Source: Chitinimonas arctica
GTDB taxonomy: Bacteria > Pseudomonadota > Gammaproteobacteria > Burkholderiales > Chitinimonadaceae
Length of the DNA: 64,000 nt
Reading direction: 5' to 3'
NCBI RefSeq assembly: GCF_007431345.1
Contig: NZ_CP041730.1
Span: 2,046,001 to 2,110,000 of the forward strand
The number at the start of each line of letters is the position of its first letter. The first letter of the stretch is position 1. Of this stretch, positions 45,644-53,431 are shown piece by piece. The notes beneath the pieces are model-generated. The model worked only from the letters and a program-made list of their open reading frames with translations, had not been told where the DNA came from and ran no database searches. The translations under genes were made by a program, and so were the position numbers.

Positions 45644-47872
45644 ATGCGCACGGCAATGCTCTCTCACTCCAAGCACTGGCTGTACCGCGGTGCGATCGTG
45701 ACTTCGGTCGCGTGGTTGGCCGCTTGCGGCGGACCGGGCGACAATAACACGGGACTCCCGTCCACCACGCCAGTCGCCTCTTCGGTGAACGTTATCGCTA
45801 GCAGCGCGCAGCTGAATTCCGACGGCAAGACGCCGATTGGCGTGACCGTATTGGTCAAGGATGCCAATAACCAGGCGCTGAAAAACCAGCCTGTCACCTT
45901 TTCCGCCAGCAGTGGCGTGGTGACCGCGGCATCCGACACGACCGATGCGAATGGCACGGTCAATGCCACGCTCAACACCAGCGGCGACCCCACCAACCGT
46001 GATATCACCATTACCGCCAACGCGGGCAAGGTGACCGGCAAGACCTCGGTCGTGGTTTCGGGTAGCAGCATCGCGATTTCCGGTAGTTCGTCCATCGTAT
46101 TCAATAACTCCAGCGAGCTGCTGCTGAAGGTATCGGACGCTGGCGGCACCGGCGTCAACAATATCCCGGTCACGATTACCTCGCCCCTGGGCAACCGCCT
46201 TGCCGTGGGTAGCCAATCCGCCGATGGCAAGCTCGGCGCTTCCACCGACGTCAACGGCCAGGTAAAGGTAACCGTCACCGGCACCAAGCCCGGCACCGAC
46301 AACATCGTGGTCGAAGCACTGGGCGCACAGAAGTCGTTCGCATTGCTGACCAGCAATTCGAACTTCACCTTCGCGACCCCAACCGCAAGTTTGGCCGTCC
46401 CTATCGGCGGTACGGTCACACCCGTCACCGTCCACTGGGAGAATAACGGTCAACCGGTTGCCGGCCAGGTGGTGAATTTTGCCGCTACGCGTGGCGCCCT
46501 GACCGCATCGTCCGCCGTGACCAATGCGCAAGGCAATGCGACCGTCGGTATCTCGTCCAACCAGGCCGGCACGTCGACGCTCCAGGCTTCGGCGGCAGGC
46601 GGCACGCCCCAGACCACGGTCGGCCTCGTTTTCGTTGCGGTTTCGGCCTCGCGTATCGACCTGCAAGCCGACAAGACCACCGTTTCCGTCTTCAAGCCCA
46701 ACTCGCCTACCAGCGTAGCCACCATCAGCGCCGTCGTGCGCGATGCCAGCAGCAACCTGGTTCGTGGTGCGAAGGTTGACTTCTCGGCATTGGATGTGAC
46801 CGGCGGTGCGCTGAATTCCGCCAGTGCAACCACCGACGAAAGCGGCGTCGCTACCGTTCTTTACACTGCCGGCAGCACCAGCAGCGAACAGAACGGTGTC
46901 AAGATCACCGCCACGGTCAAGGACGTGAACGGCACGCCCGTCAGCACCAATATCGGCAGCACCATTGCCCTGACGGTCGGCGGCCAATCGCTGTTCGTGC
47001 GCCTGGGGACCAATAACACCCTCACCGGTGACAACAACGTCAATACGCAAACCTTTACCGCCATCGTTACCGATGCGGCGGGCAACCCTGTCCAGGGCCA
47101 GACCGTTGTTTTCCGTTCCAAGCCTAGCTACTACGAGAAGGGTGTGTTCGTGTTGCGTGGCGAAAACTGGGAGCCACTGTCCATCGCCGGCAAATGTATC
47201 AGCGAAGACTTGAATAACGACGGCATCCTGAACCCGGGTGAAGATCTCAATACCGACGGTACACTCACCCCTGGTGGCGTTGCAGGCATCGTCGGCACCG
47301 CTGTCACCAATGCGCAAGGTGTGGCAACGGCGGATCTGACCTACTCGAAGCGGTACGCCTTCTGGGTCACCACTGATATCGAAGCGACGGTCAAGGTGGG
47401 TGGTAGCGAGTCCAGGTCGGTCATCACCGGTTACAACCTGGCTGGGGTCAAGGGTGACTATGTCAAGGACACTCGTCCACCAGGCGATCTCGAGCTGGTT
47501 CAGGGCTACCTGATGACATCGACCATCACCACCATTACCAATGTGTGGAAGGCAACACCGAACCCTTGCGTGCTTAGCCAGAGCTGTAGCGTCGGCGATG
47601 CCGCAAACTTTGTCATCAGCACCGACAAGTTCCAGCCGTCGACTCAGCAGATCTCCGGTCCGGTCTCGTTGTTCTCGTCCGCTCCTCCCCTGGACAGTTC
47701 GGGCACCTATGTCGGCAGCCGCACCCCCGCCCTATGTGTCCTGACCGACTCCAGCGTTGGCTATTGCGTCACCGAGACCATCGTCACCGTCAAGGACACC
47801 ATCACCGCCGGTTCGCAAAACCAGGTGAAGAGCCCGTTCGGTCGCAGCGCCTCGTGCAACAACGCGAACTAA
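45644..47872 (+). CDS. Lipoprotein with bacterial Ig-like (Big_1/invasin-type) repeats
   Basis: The 742-residue product has a lipoprotein signal ending AWLAAC, then about five immunoglobulin-like repeats of the invasin/intimin class (for example VTVLVKDANNQALKNQPVTF; TAIVTDAAGNPVQGQTVVF) over residues about 45-590, and a unique C-terminal part with cysteines. Such repeats build extended surface structures. ATG 45644 follows AAGGA at a spacing of 10; GTG 45641 is an alternative. Its position after the pilus cluster suggests surface adhesion, but this is inferred. Confidence 0.8.
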   Translation: MRTAMLSHSKHWLYRGAIVTSVAWLAACGGPGDNNTGLPSTTPVASSVNVIASSAQLNSDGKTPIGVTVLVKDANNQALKNQPVTFSASSGVVTAASDTTDANGTVNATLNTSGDPTNRDITITANAGKVTGKTSVVVSGSSIAISGSSSIVFNNSSELLLKVSDAGGTGVNNIPVTITSPLGNRLAVGSQSADGKLGASTDVNGQVKVTVTGTKPGTDNIVVEALGAQKSFALLTSNSNFTFATPTASLAVPIGGTVTPVTVHWENNGQPVAGQVVNFAATRGALTASSAVTNAQGNATVGISSNQAGTSTLQASAAGGTPQTTVGLVFVAVSASRIDLQADKTTVSVFKPNSPTSVATISAVVRDASSNLVRGAKVDFSALDVTGGALNSASATTDESGVATVLYTAGSTSSEQNGVKITATVKDVNGTPVSTNIGSTIALTVGGQSLFVRLGTNNTLTGDNNVNTQTFTAIVTDAAGNPVQGQTVVFRSKPSYYEKGVFVLRGENWEPLSIAGKCISEDLNNDGILNPGEDLNTDGTLTPGGVAGIVGTAVTNAQGVATADLTYSKRYAFWVTTDIEATVKVGGSESRSVITGYNLAGVKGDYVKDTRPPGDLELVQGYLMTSTITTITNVWKATPNPCVLSQSCSVGDAANFVISTDKFQPSTQQISGPVSLFSSAPPLDSSGTYVGSRTPALCVLTDSSVGYCVTETIVTVKDTITAGSQNQVKSPFGRSASCNNAN

Positions 47873-47898
47873 GCAAGTAGCTGTATCTAGCACTCAGT

Positions 47899-47936
47899 AA
47901 AAAGGCCGCCAGGGGAAAAACCTGGCGGTCTTTTCT
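47899..47936 (+). terminator. Rho-independent terminator after the Ig-like lipoprotein gene
   Basis: GGCCGCCAGG and CCTGGCGGTC form a stem around GGAAAAA, followed by TTTTCTT. It lies 26 bases after the stop codon. Confidence 0.9.
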
Positions 47937-47985
47937 TATATGCGGCGCCGCGTCCTACAGAGGACCGCTTCCTGGTGGAGACCTG

Positions 47986-48327
47986 CTAATCACGGGTCGC
48001 TTGCTTCTCCTGACCAGCCCTGATCTCCCGGCTTTCCTTCTTCAACCCAGCCCCGACCGGGCACACGCTTGCCGCGAAGTTCGCCAAGGTATTGGCCAGA
48101 TTATCCGGCACCAAGCGATACCAGATGAACTGCCCGCGCCGCGTGCTCTCCACCAGGCCTGCATGCTCCAGAATGCGCAAATGCTGCGACAAGGCAGGCT
48201 TGGACATCTCGAAGCGGCTCGCGATATCCCCGGCGGTCAGCTCCGCTTCCGACAGATAAGCCAGGATTTTTCTGCGCGGCGTGGAAGCCAGCGCCTCGAA
48301 AACGGATTCGATATTCGTGTTTGACAT
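47986..48327 (-). CDS. ArsR/SmtB-family transcriptional regulator
   Basis: The 113-residue product is a winged-helix repressor: STPRRKILAYLSEAELTAGD, then IASRFEMSKPALSQHLRILE as recognition helix region and GLVESTRRGQFIWYRLV as wing. It lacks the ELCVCDL metal site of ArsR/SmtB, so a metal effector is not evident; it resembles the SdpR-like subgroup. It is monocistronic here, with a likely self-operator immediately upstream. Confidence 0.85.
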   Translation of the reverse strand: MSNTNIESVFEALASTPRRKILAYLSEAELTAGDIASRFEMSKPALSQHLRILEHAGLVESTRRGQFIWYRLVPDNLANTLANFAASVCPVGAGLKKESREIRAGQEKQATRD

Positions 48328-48333
48328 TTATGT

Positions 48334-48360
48334 ATTTAGTTAATTAACATCTATCTAAAT
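48334..48360. promoter_or_regulatory. Inverted repeat upstream of the arsR-type gene
   Basis: ATTTAG and CTAAAT flank a 15-base AT-rich centre (TTAATTAACATCTAT) 7 bases before the start codon. It is the likely autoregulatory operator. The next bases, 48361-48553, contain no convincing gene. Confidence 0.5.
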
Positions 48361-48553
48361 AATATGCGTGCCTGCGCCTGGCGGCAAGCCTTTTAGTGAT
48401 CGAACGAGGTCGGCAACCGGCAGCGCATCTTCAGCAATCGCGAGGACACGCTGGCCAGGCCAAGGCAGGCGCATTTCAGCGACATCCACATCGAGGTGCA
48501 CGGCTCGGTAGCACCGTCTTCCGGCACCGCCTGATGTGAATGGCCGTGGTTTG

Positions 48554-50089
48554 CTACACCTGCGGATGCGCCCGCTCCCGCTCATCCACCAAGCGGTTCA
48601 AGGCCGACAAGTAGGCCTTGGCCGATGCGACGATGATATCGGTATCGGCGCCCTGGCCGTTCACTACCTTGCCGTTGCGGGCCAGGCGTACGGTGACTTC
48701 GCCCTGGCTATCGGTGCCGCTGGTGATGGCATTGACCGAGTAGAGCTGCAGGTCGGCGCCGCTGGCGGCCAGTGTCTCGATGGCCTTGAAGGTGGCATCG
48801 ACCGGTCCGGAGCCGTGCGACTGTACCAACTTCTCGGCACCGTCATCGTTCAGCACCAGGCTGGCGGCCGGGGCTTCGCCGGTTTCCGACACCACCTTCA
48901 GCGAGACCAGCTTGTAGCGCTCCAAGGCTTCGGCCGGATCGACCACGCCGATCAGGGCGAAGATATCTTCGTCGAAGATTTCGCGCTTCTTGTCGGCCAA
49001 TGCCTTGAAGCGGGCGAAGGCGTTGTTCAGGGCCTCTTCGCTATCGGGCAGGATGCCCAGTTCCTGCAAGCGGCTGCGGAAGGCATTGCGGCCGGACAAT
49101 TTGCCCAGGGTCAGCTTGTTCTGTGCCCAGCCGACCGATTCGGCCGACATGATTTCATAGGTTTCGCGATGCTTGAGCACGCCGTCCTGGTGGATGCCGG
49201 ATTCGTGCGCGAAGGCGTTGGCGCCGACGATGGCCTTGTTCGGCTGCACCGGATAGCCGGTAATGCTGGAGACCAGTTTGGAGCTGGGCACGATCTGCAA
49301 GGTGTCGATGCCGGTTTCCAGGTCGAAGATATCGCGGCGGGTACGTACCGCCATCACGATTTCTTCCAGTGCGGCATTGCCGGCCCGTTCGCCCAGGCCG
49401 TTGATGGTGCATTCCACCTGGCGCGCGCCGCCCAGCACCGCGGCCAGCGAGTTGGCCACGGCCATGCCCAGGTCGTTATGGCAGTGGGCCGACCAGATCA
49501 CCTTATCGGAGTTGGGCGTGCCTTCGATCAGGCGCTTGAAGAAGGCCGTGGTCAGGTGCGGTACCGCATAGCCGACGGTGTCGGGGACATTGAGGGTGCG
49601 GGCGCCGGCCTGGATGACCGCGTCGAAGATGCGGCAGAGAAACTCCGGCTCCGAGCGCAAGGCATCTTCGGCGGAGAATTCGACGTCGTCGGTGTATTCG
49701 AGCGCCAGTTTCACGGCGGCAACGGCCGCCTCCACCACCTGGTCCGGCTGCATGCGCAGCTTCTTTTCCATATGGATGGGGCTGGTGGCGATAAAGGTAT
49801 GGATGCGCCCGCGTGCCGCCGGACGGATCGCCTCGCCGGCCGCGCGGATATCGCGTTCGTTGGCGCGTGCGAGGGAGCAGACGGTGGAATCCTTCACCAC
49901 TTCGGCGATGGCGCGGATGGATTCGGCATCGCCCGGGCTGGCGGCGGCGAAACCTGCTTCGATGATGTCCACACCCAGCTTTTCCAGCTGTTTGGCGATA
50001 CGGATCTTCTCGTCCCGGCTCATGGCGGCGCCGGGACTCTGCTCGCCATCGCGCAAGGTGGTGTCGAAGATATAAAGCTTGTCGGTCAT
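48554..50089 (-). CDS. leuA: 2-isopropylmalate synthase
   Basis: LeuA condenses 2-oxoisovalerate with acetyl-CoA, the first step of leucine synthesis. The 511-residue product has IFDTTLRDGEQSPGAAM (catalytic Arg and metal Asp), WSAHCHNDLGMAVAN (metal His pair), GLGERAGNAALEE and a C-terminal regulatory domain for leucine feedback (about 390-511). ATG 50089 follows GGAG. It lies downstream of pssA but has its own promoter, leader peptide and attenuator. Confidence 0.97.
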   Translation of the reverse strand: MTDKLYIFDTTLRDGEQSPGAAMSRDEKIRIAKQLEKLGVDIIEAGFAAASPGDAESIRAIAEVVKDSTVCSLARANERDIRAAGEAIRPAARGRIHTFIATSPIHMEKKLRMQPDQVVEAAVAAVKLALEYTDDVEFSAEDALRSEPEFLCRIFDAVIQAGARTLNVPDTVGYAVPHLTTAFFKRLIEGTPNSDKVIWSAHCHNDLGMAVANSLAAVLGGARQVECTINGLGERAGNAALEEIVMAVRTRRDIFDLETGIDTLQIVPSSKLVSSITGYPVQPNKAIVGANAFAHESGIHQDGVLKHRETYEIMSAESVGWAQNKLTLGKLSGRNAFRSRLQELGILPDSEEALNNAFARFKALADKKREIFDEDIFALIGVVDPAEALERYKLVSLKVVSETGEAPAASLVLNDDGAEKLVQSHGSGPVDATFKAIETLAASGADLQLYSVNAITSGTDSQGEVTVRLARNGKVVNGQGADTDIIVASAKAYLSALNRLVDERERAHPQV

Positions 50090-50121
50090 GATATGTCTCC
50101 AGTCTCGTTTTTTTGTGTGGA

Positions 50122-50162
50122 TCAAAAAGCAAAATGCCGCCGGGCCATAAGGGCCGGGCGGC
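50122..50162 (-). terminator. Attenuator terminator in the leuA leader
   Basis: On the minus strand an 11-base stem with one mismatch (GCCGCCCGGCC and GGCCCGGCGGC around CTTAT) is followed by ATTTTGCTTTTTG. It lies 44 bases after the leader-peptide stop and 33 bases before leuA, the right position for an attenuator controlled by translation of the leucine-rich leader peptide. Confidence 0.8.
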
Positions 50163-50205
50163 TGTGCGTTTGCGTATTCGTTGGGTGTGTGGCGTTTTCA
50201 GCGCA

Positions 50206-50283
50206 CTAGACGGAACAGCGGCCCGGAGACGATATCTCAGCTAGTAGTAGTAGCGACAGGGGGCGGCTGTTGAAGGAATACAT
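50206..50283 (-). CDS. leuA leader peptide (leucine-sensing)
   Basis: A 25-codon frame begins MYSFNSRPLS and continues with four consecutive CTA leucine codons, then AEISSPGRCSV and TAG. Runs of rare leucine codons followed by a terminator hairpin are the signature of leucine attenuation. The peptide has no ribosome-binding site; the promoter hexamers at 50291-50320 put transcription start at about its ATG, suggesting a leaderless transcript. Confidence 0.75.
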   Translation of the reverse strand: MYSFNSRPLSLLLLAEISSPGRCSV

Positions 50284-50290
50284 GGCTGAC

Positions 50291-50320
50291 AGAGTAAGAG
50301 TGGTGGGCGCGGGCTGTCAA
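50291..50320 (-). promoter_or_regulatory. Predicted leuA promoter
   Basis: TTGACA (perfect -35) at 50315-50320, overlapping the pssA stop codon, is followed after 18 bases by TACTCT, a moderate -10. The expected start is 50283-50284, coinciding with the ATG of the leader peptide. Confidence 0.55.
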
Positions 50321-51066
50321 GCCTTCTTTGCCGGCCGCAGCCACGACCAGATCGCCAGCGCATAGCCGGACAGGCCGTACAGGATAAACAGGGTGAACAA
50401 GGCCACCGGCGGCCTGGCGGCAATCGCCACCAGGACGAACAGGATGGGCAGCAAGACAAAGAAGGGCACTGTCTTGCGTACGTTCACTTCCTTGAAGCTG
50501 TAATAACGGACATTGCTGACCATGGTCAGCCCGGCGAACAAGGTCACCGCCAAGGCGACCCAGCGCAGCAGCTCGCCACTCCATTGCATTTCCAGCGAGA
50601 CCCACACGAAGCCGGCCACGAAGGCTGCCGCCGTCGGCGAGGGCATGCCCTGGAAGAAGCGCTTGTCGCCCACTTCCAGCTGGGTATTGAAACGGGCCAG
50701 GCGCAGGGCGGCGCCCGCGCAATAGATAAAGGCCACGATCCAGCCCAGCTTGCCCAGGCCGCGCAAGGCCCATTCATAGACCACCAGGGCCGGCGCCACA
50801 CCGAAAGAGACCATGTCGGACAGGGAATCGAACTCGGCGCCGAACGCGCTCTGGGTATGGGTCATGCGGGCGACCCGCCCGTCCATGCCGTCCAGCACCA
50901 TGGCCACGAAGATCGCCACGGCGGCCGGCTCGAAATTGCGGTTCATGGCCTGGACGATGGCGTAGAAACCGGCAAACAGGGCGGCCAGCGTAAAGCTGTT
51001 GGGCAGTAGGTAGATGCTCTGCCGACGCAGCTCGCGCGCGCGGCCAGGCGGGGTCAGGGGGCGCAT
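50317..51066 (-). CDS. pssA: CDP-diacylglycerol-serine O-phosphatidyltransferase
   Basis: PssA makes phosphatidylserine from CDP-diacylglycerol and serine at the inner membrane. The 249-residue product has the CDP-alcohol phosphotransferase motif with spaced acidic residues (DGMDGRVARMTHTQSAFGAE, then FDSLSD) and about seven membrane segments. It follows psd by 6 bases, so the two consecutive enzymes of phosphatidylethanolamine synthesis are co-transcribed. Confidence 0.95.
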   Translation of the reverse strand: MRPLTPPGRARELRRQSIYLLPNSFTLAALFAGFYAIVQAMNRNFEPAAVAIFVAMVLDGMDGRVARMTHTQSAFGAEFDSLSDMVSFGVAPALVVYEWALRGLGKLGWIVAFIYCAGAALRLARFNTQLEVGDKRFFQGMPSPTAAAFVAGFVWVSLEMQWSGELLRWVALAVTLFAGLTMVSNVRYYSFKEVNVRKTVPFFVLLPILFVLVAIAARPPVALFTLFILYGLSGYALAIWSWLRPAKKA

Positions 51067-51072
51067 GCGGGT

Positions 51073-51714
51073 TTAGTTCAGCTCGGCAAGAATGGTTTCG
51101 GTCGCGCTGACGATATCGCCGACGGCCACTTTGGCGCGGGCATCCAGGGGCAGATAGACATCCACCCGCGAGCCGAAGCGGATCAGGCCGTAGCGCTGGC
51201 CACGGGTCAGCTTGTCGCCGACCTTGGTGTAGCAGAGGATACGGCGGGCCACCAGGCCGGCGATCTGCACGAAGGTCACGGTTACGCCCTCGGGCGTTTC
51301 GACCACCACGGCGTTGCGTTCGTTTTCCACCGAGGCTTTGTCGAGGGCCGCGTTCAGAAAGGAACCGGCGAAGTAATCGACCTTCTTGACCGTGCCATCG
51401 ACCGGGCTGCGGTTGGAATGCACGTTGAAGACGTTCATGAAGACGCTGATCTTGAGCGCTTCACGGCCGGCGAAGGGGTCCATCGCCTTTTCCACCACCA
51501 CGACGCGACCATCGGCCGGGCACAACACGGCCTTGGGGTCCTGCGGAATAACGCGGGCCGGATCACGGAAGAACTGCAGCACAAACACCACGACGATCCA
51601 AAGCGGAATGGACAGCACCGGGGCAAAGTAGCTGACGACAGCGGCGGCCACGATGGCGATGGCGATAAAAGGCCAGCCTTCGCGCGCGATAATGGGGTGG
51701 GGATAGTGGTTCAA
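51073..51714 (-). CDS. psd: Phosphatidylserine decarboxylase proenzyme (short form)
   Basis: Psd converts phosphatidylserine to phosphatidylethanolamine. The 213-residue product is the short (type II-like) form, with the N-terminal membrane segment (about 15-47), LCPADGRVVVVEK, FMNVFNVHSNRSPVDG and the self-cleavage site IRFGSRVDVYLP, where the Gly-Ser bond yields the pyruvoyl group. It lies after ilvC, behind a terminator. Confidence 0.95.
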   Translation of the reverse strand: MNHYPHPIIAREGWPFIAIAIVAAAVVSYFAPVLSIPLWIVVVFVLQFFRDPARVIPQDPKAVLCPADGRVVVVEKAMDPFAGREALKISVFMNVFNVHSNRSPVDGTVKKVDYFAGSFLNAALDKASVENERNAVVVETPEGVTVTFVQIAGLVARRILCYTKVGDKLTRGQRYGLIRFGSRVDVYLPLDARAKVAVGDIVSATETILAELN

Positions 51715-51777
51715 GCGACAACCTCAAGGGAGTTGCGGCGGTATTTTTGCCGAGAGTTGGTCAAGATTCTAGCATGC

Positions 51778-51806
51778 CAAAGAAAACGGGCCGCAAGAGC
51801 GGCCCG
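51778..51806 (-). terminator. Rho-independent terminator after ilvC
   Basis: On the minus strand CGGGCCGC TCTT GCGGCCCG is followed by TTTTCTTT. It lies 24 bases after the ilvC stop and separates the ilv genes from psd-pssA. Confidence 0.88.
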
Positions 51807-51830
51807 AACTTATTGCTATACAGCCTGCGA

Positions 51831-52847
51831 TCAGTTCTTGCTTTGGTCCACCAACTTGTTGGCCTTGATCCACGGCATCATGTCGCGCAGCTTTTCACCC
51901 ACGACTTCGATGGGATGCTGGGCGTTCAAGCGGCGGCGGGCATGCATGGACGGATAGTTGGTCTTGCCTTCCAGGATGAACATCTTGGCGTATTCGCCGG
52001 ACTGGATGCGCTTGAGCGCATTCTTCATGGCGGCGCGCGATTGTTCGTTGATCACTTCGGTACCGGTCACGTACTCGCCATACTCGGCATTGTTCGAGAT
52101 CGAGTAATTCATATTGGCGATGCCGCCTTCGTACATCAGGTCGACGATCAGCTTGAGCTCGTGCAGACACTCGAAGTAGGCCATTTCCGGGGCATAGCCC
52201 GCTTCGGTCAGGGTTTCGAAGCCCATCTTCACCAGTTCGACCGCACCGCCGCACAGCACGGCCTGTTCGCCGAACAGATCGGTTTCGGTTTCCTCGCGGA
52301 AATTGGTTTCGATCACGCCACCCTTGGTGCCGCCATTGGCCGCGGCGTAGGACAGCGCCAGGTCGCGGGCCTTGCCCGACTTGTCCTGGTAGACGGCGAT
52401 CAGCGACGGTACGCCGCCGCCGCGCTTGTATTCGGAACGCACGGTATGGCCGGGGCCCTTGGGGGCGACCATGATCACATCCAGGTCGGCACGCGGCACG
52501 ATCTGGTTGTAATGGATATTGAAACCATGCGCGAAGGCCAGGACGGCGCCCTGCTTGATATTCGGTTCGATATCGCGCTTGTAGACGTCCGGCTGGCTCT
52601 CGTCGGGCAGCAGGATCATCACGACGTCGGCGCTCTTGACCGCCTCGGCCACTTCCCTGACGTCCAGGCCGGCATTGGCGGCCTTGGACCAGGAAGCACC
52701 GTCCTTGCGCAGGCCGATGGTGACATTGACGCCCGAATCCTTCAGGTTCAGGGCGTGGGCATGGCCTTGCGAGCCGTAGCCGACGATGGTGACTTGCTTA
52801 CCCTTGATCAGGGAGAGGTCGGCGTCTTTGTCGTAGAAAACTTTCAT
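51831..52847 (-). CDS. ilvC: Ketol-acid reductoisomerase (class I, NADPH)
   Basis: IlvC isomerises and reduces acetolactate or acetohydroxybutyrate in valine and isoleucine synthesis. The 338-residue product has the nucleotide loop VGYGSQGHAHALNLKDSG with the Arg/Ser pattern of NADPH enzymes (GLRKDGASWSK), and acid residues of the magnesium site in LFGEQAVLCGG. ATG 52847 follows AAGGA; upstream codons in the frame lack such a site. It follows ilvH by 79 bases. Confidence 0.97.
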   Translation of the reverse strand: MKVFYDKDADLSLIKGKQVTIVGYGSQGHAHALNLKDSGVNVTIGLRKDGASWSKAANAGLDVREVAEAVKSADVVMILLPDESQPDVYKRDIEPNIKQGAVLAFAHGFNIHYNQIVPRADLDVIMVAPKGPGHTVRSEYKRGGGVPSLIAVYQDKSGKARDLALSYAAANGGTKGGVIETNFREETETDLFGEQAVLCGGAVELVKMGFETLTEAGYAPEMAYFECLHELKLIVDLMYEGGIANMNYSISNNAEYGEYVTGTEVINEQSRAAMKNALKRIQSGEYAKMFILEGKTNYPSMHARRRLNAQHPIEVVGEKLRDMMPWIKANKLVDQSKN

Positions 52848-52926
52848 GGTCTTTTCCTTGTTCATTTGGCGGCATCGCAAATGGGCCGCGCAGGGGATAT
52901 GGGGTTGTAGCGTTCGGGCAGGCGGA

Positions 52927-53418
52927 TCAAATCTTCAGGATGCGTTCGCCGCGGCCGATGCCGGAGGCGCCGGTCCTGACCGTCTCCAGGATCAGCGTCC
53001 GGTCCACGGCTTCGATAAAGGCATCCAGCTTGGAACTTTCACCGGTCAATTCGATGGTGTAGGTCTTCTCGGTCACATCGAGAATCCGGCCGCGAAAGAT
53101 TTCGGCCATGCGCTTCATCTCGTCGCGATCCTTGCCGGTGGCCCTGACCTTGATCAGCATCAGTTCGCGCTCGACATGGTCCGACTCGTTCAGATCGATC
53201 ACCTTGACCACTTCGATCAGCTTGTTCAGCTGCTTGGTGATCTGTTCGATCACATCGTCCGAACCGCTGGTCACCACGGTCATCCGCGACAAGGTCGGGT
53301 CTTCGGTGGTCGAGACGGTCAGTGAATCGATGTTGTAGCCGCGGGCCGAAAACAGGCCCACCACCCGGCTCAACGCGCCGGCTTCGTTTTCCAGCAGGAT
53401 GGAAAGAATATGTCGCAT
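52927..53418 (-). CDS. ilvH: Acetolactate synthase small (regulatory) subunit
   Basis: IlvH carries the ACT domain that binds valine and stimulates the catalytic subunit. The 163-residue product begins MRHILSILLENEAGALSRVV with GLFSARGYNIDSLTV, the ACT site, followed by the C-terminal ALS_ss domain (RGRILDVTEKTYTIELTG). It lies 13 bases after ilvI. Confidence 0.97.
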   Translation of the reverse strand: MRHILSILLENEAGALSRVVGLFSARGYNIDSLTVSTTEDPTLSRMTVVTSGSDDVIEQITKQLNKLIEVVKVIDLNESDHVERELMLIKVRATGKDRDEMKRMAEIFRGRILDVTEKTYTIELTGESSKLDAFIEAVDRTLILETVRTGASGIGRGERILKI

Positions 53419-53431
53419 GCTTCTCTCCCTC

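Noticed and set aside
48355..48585. 76-codon minus-strand frame and matching plus-strand text between arsR and leuA
   Set aside because: No start signal and overlap with the leuA end; perhaps a gene remnant but not supportable.
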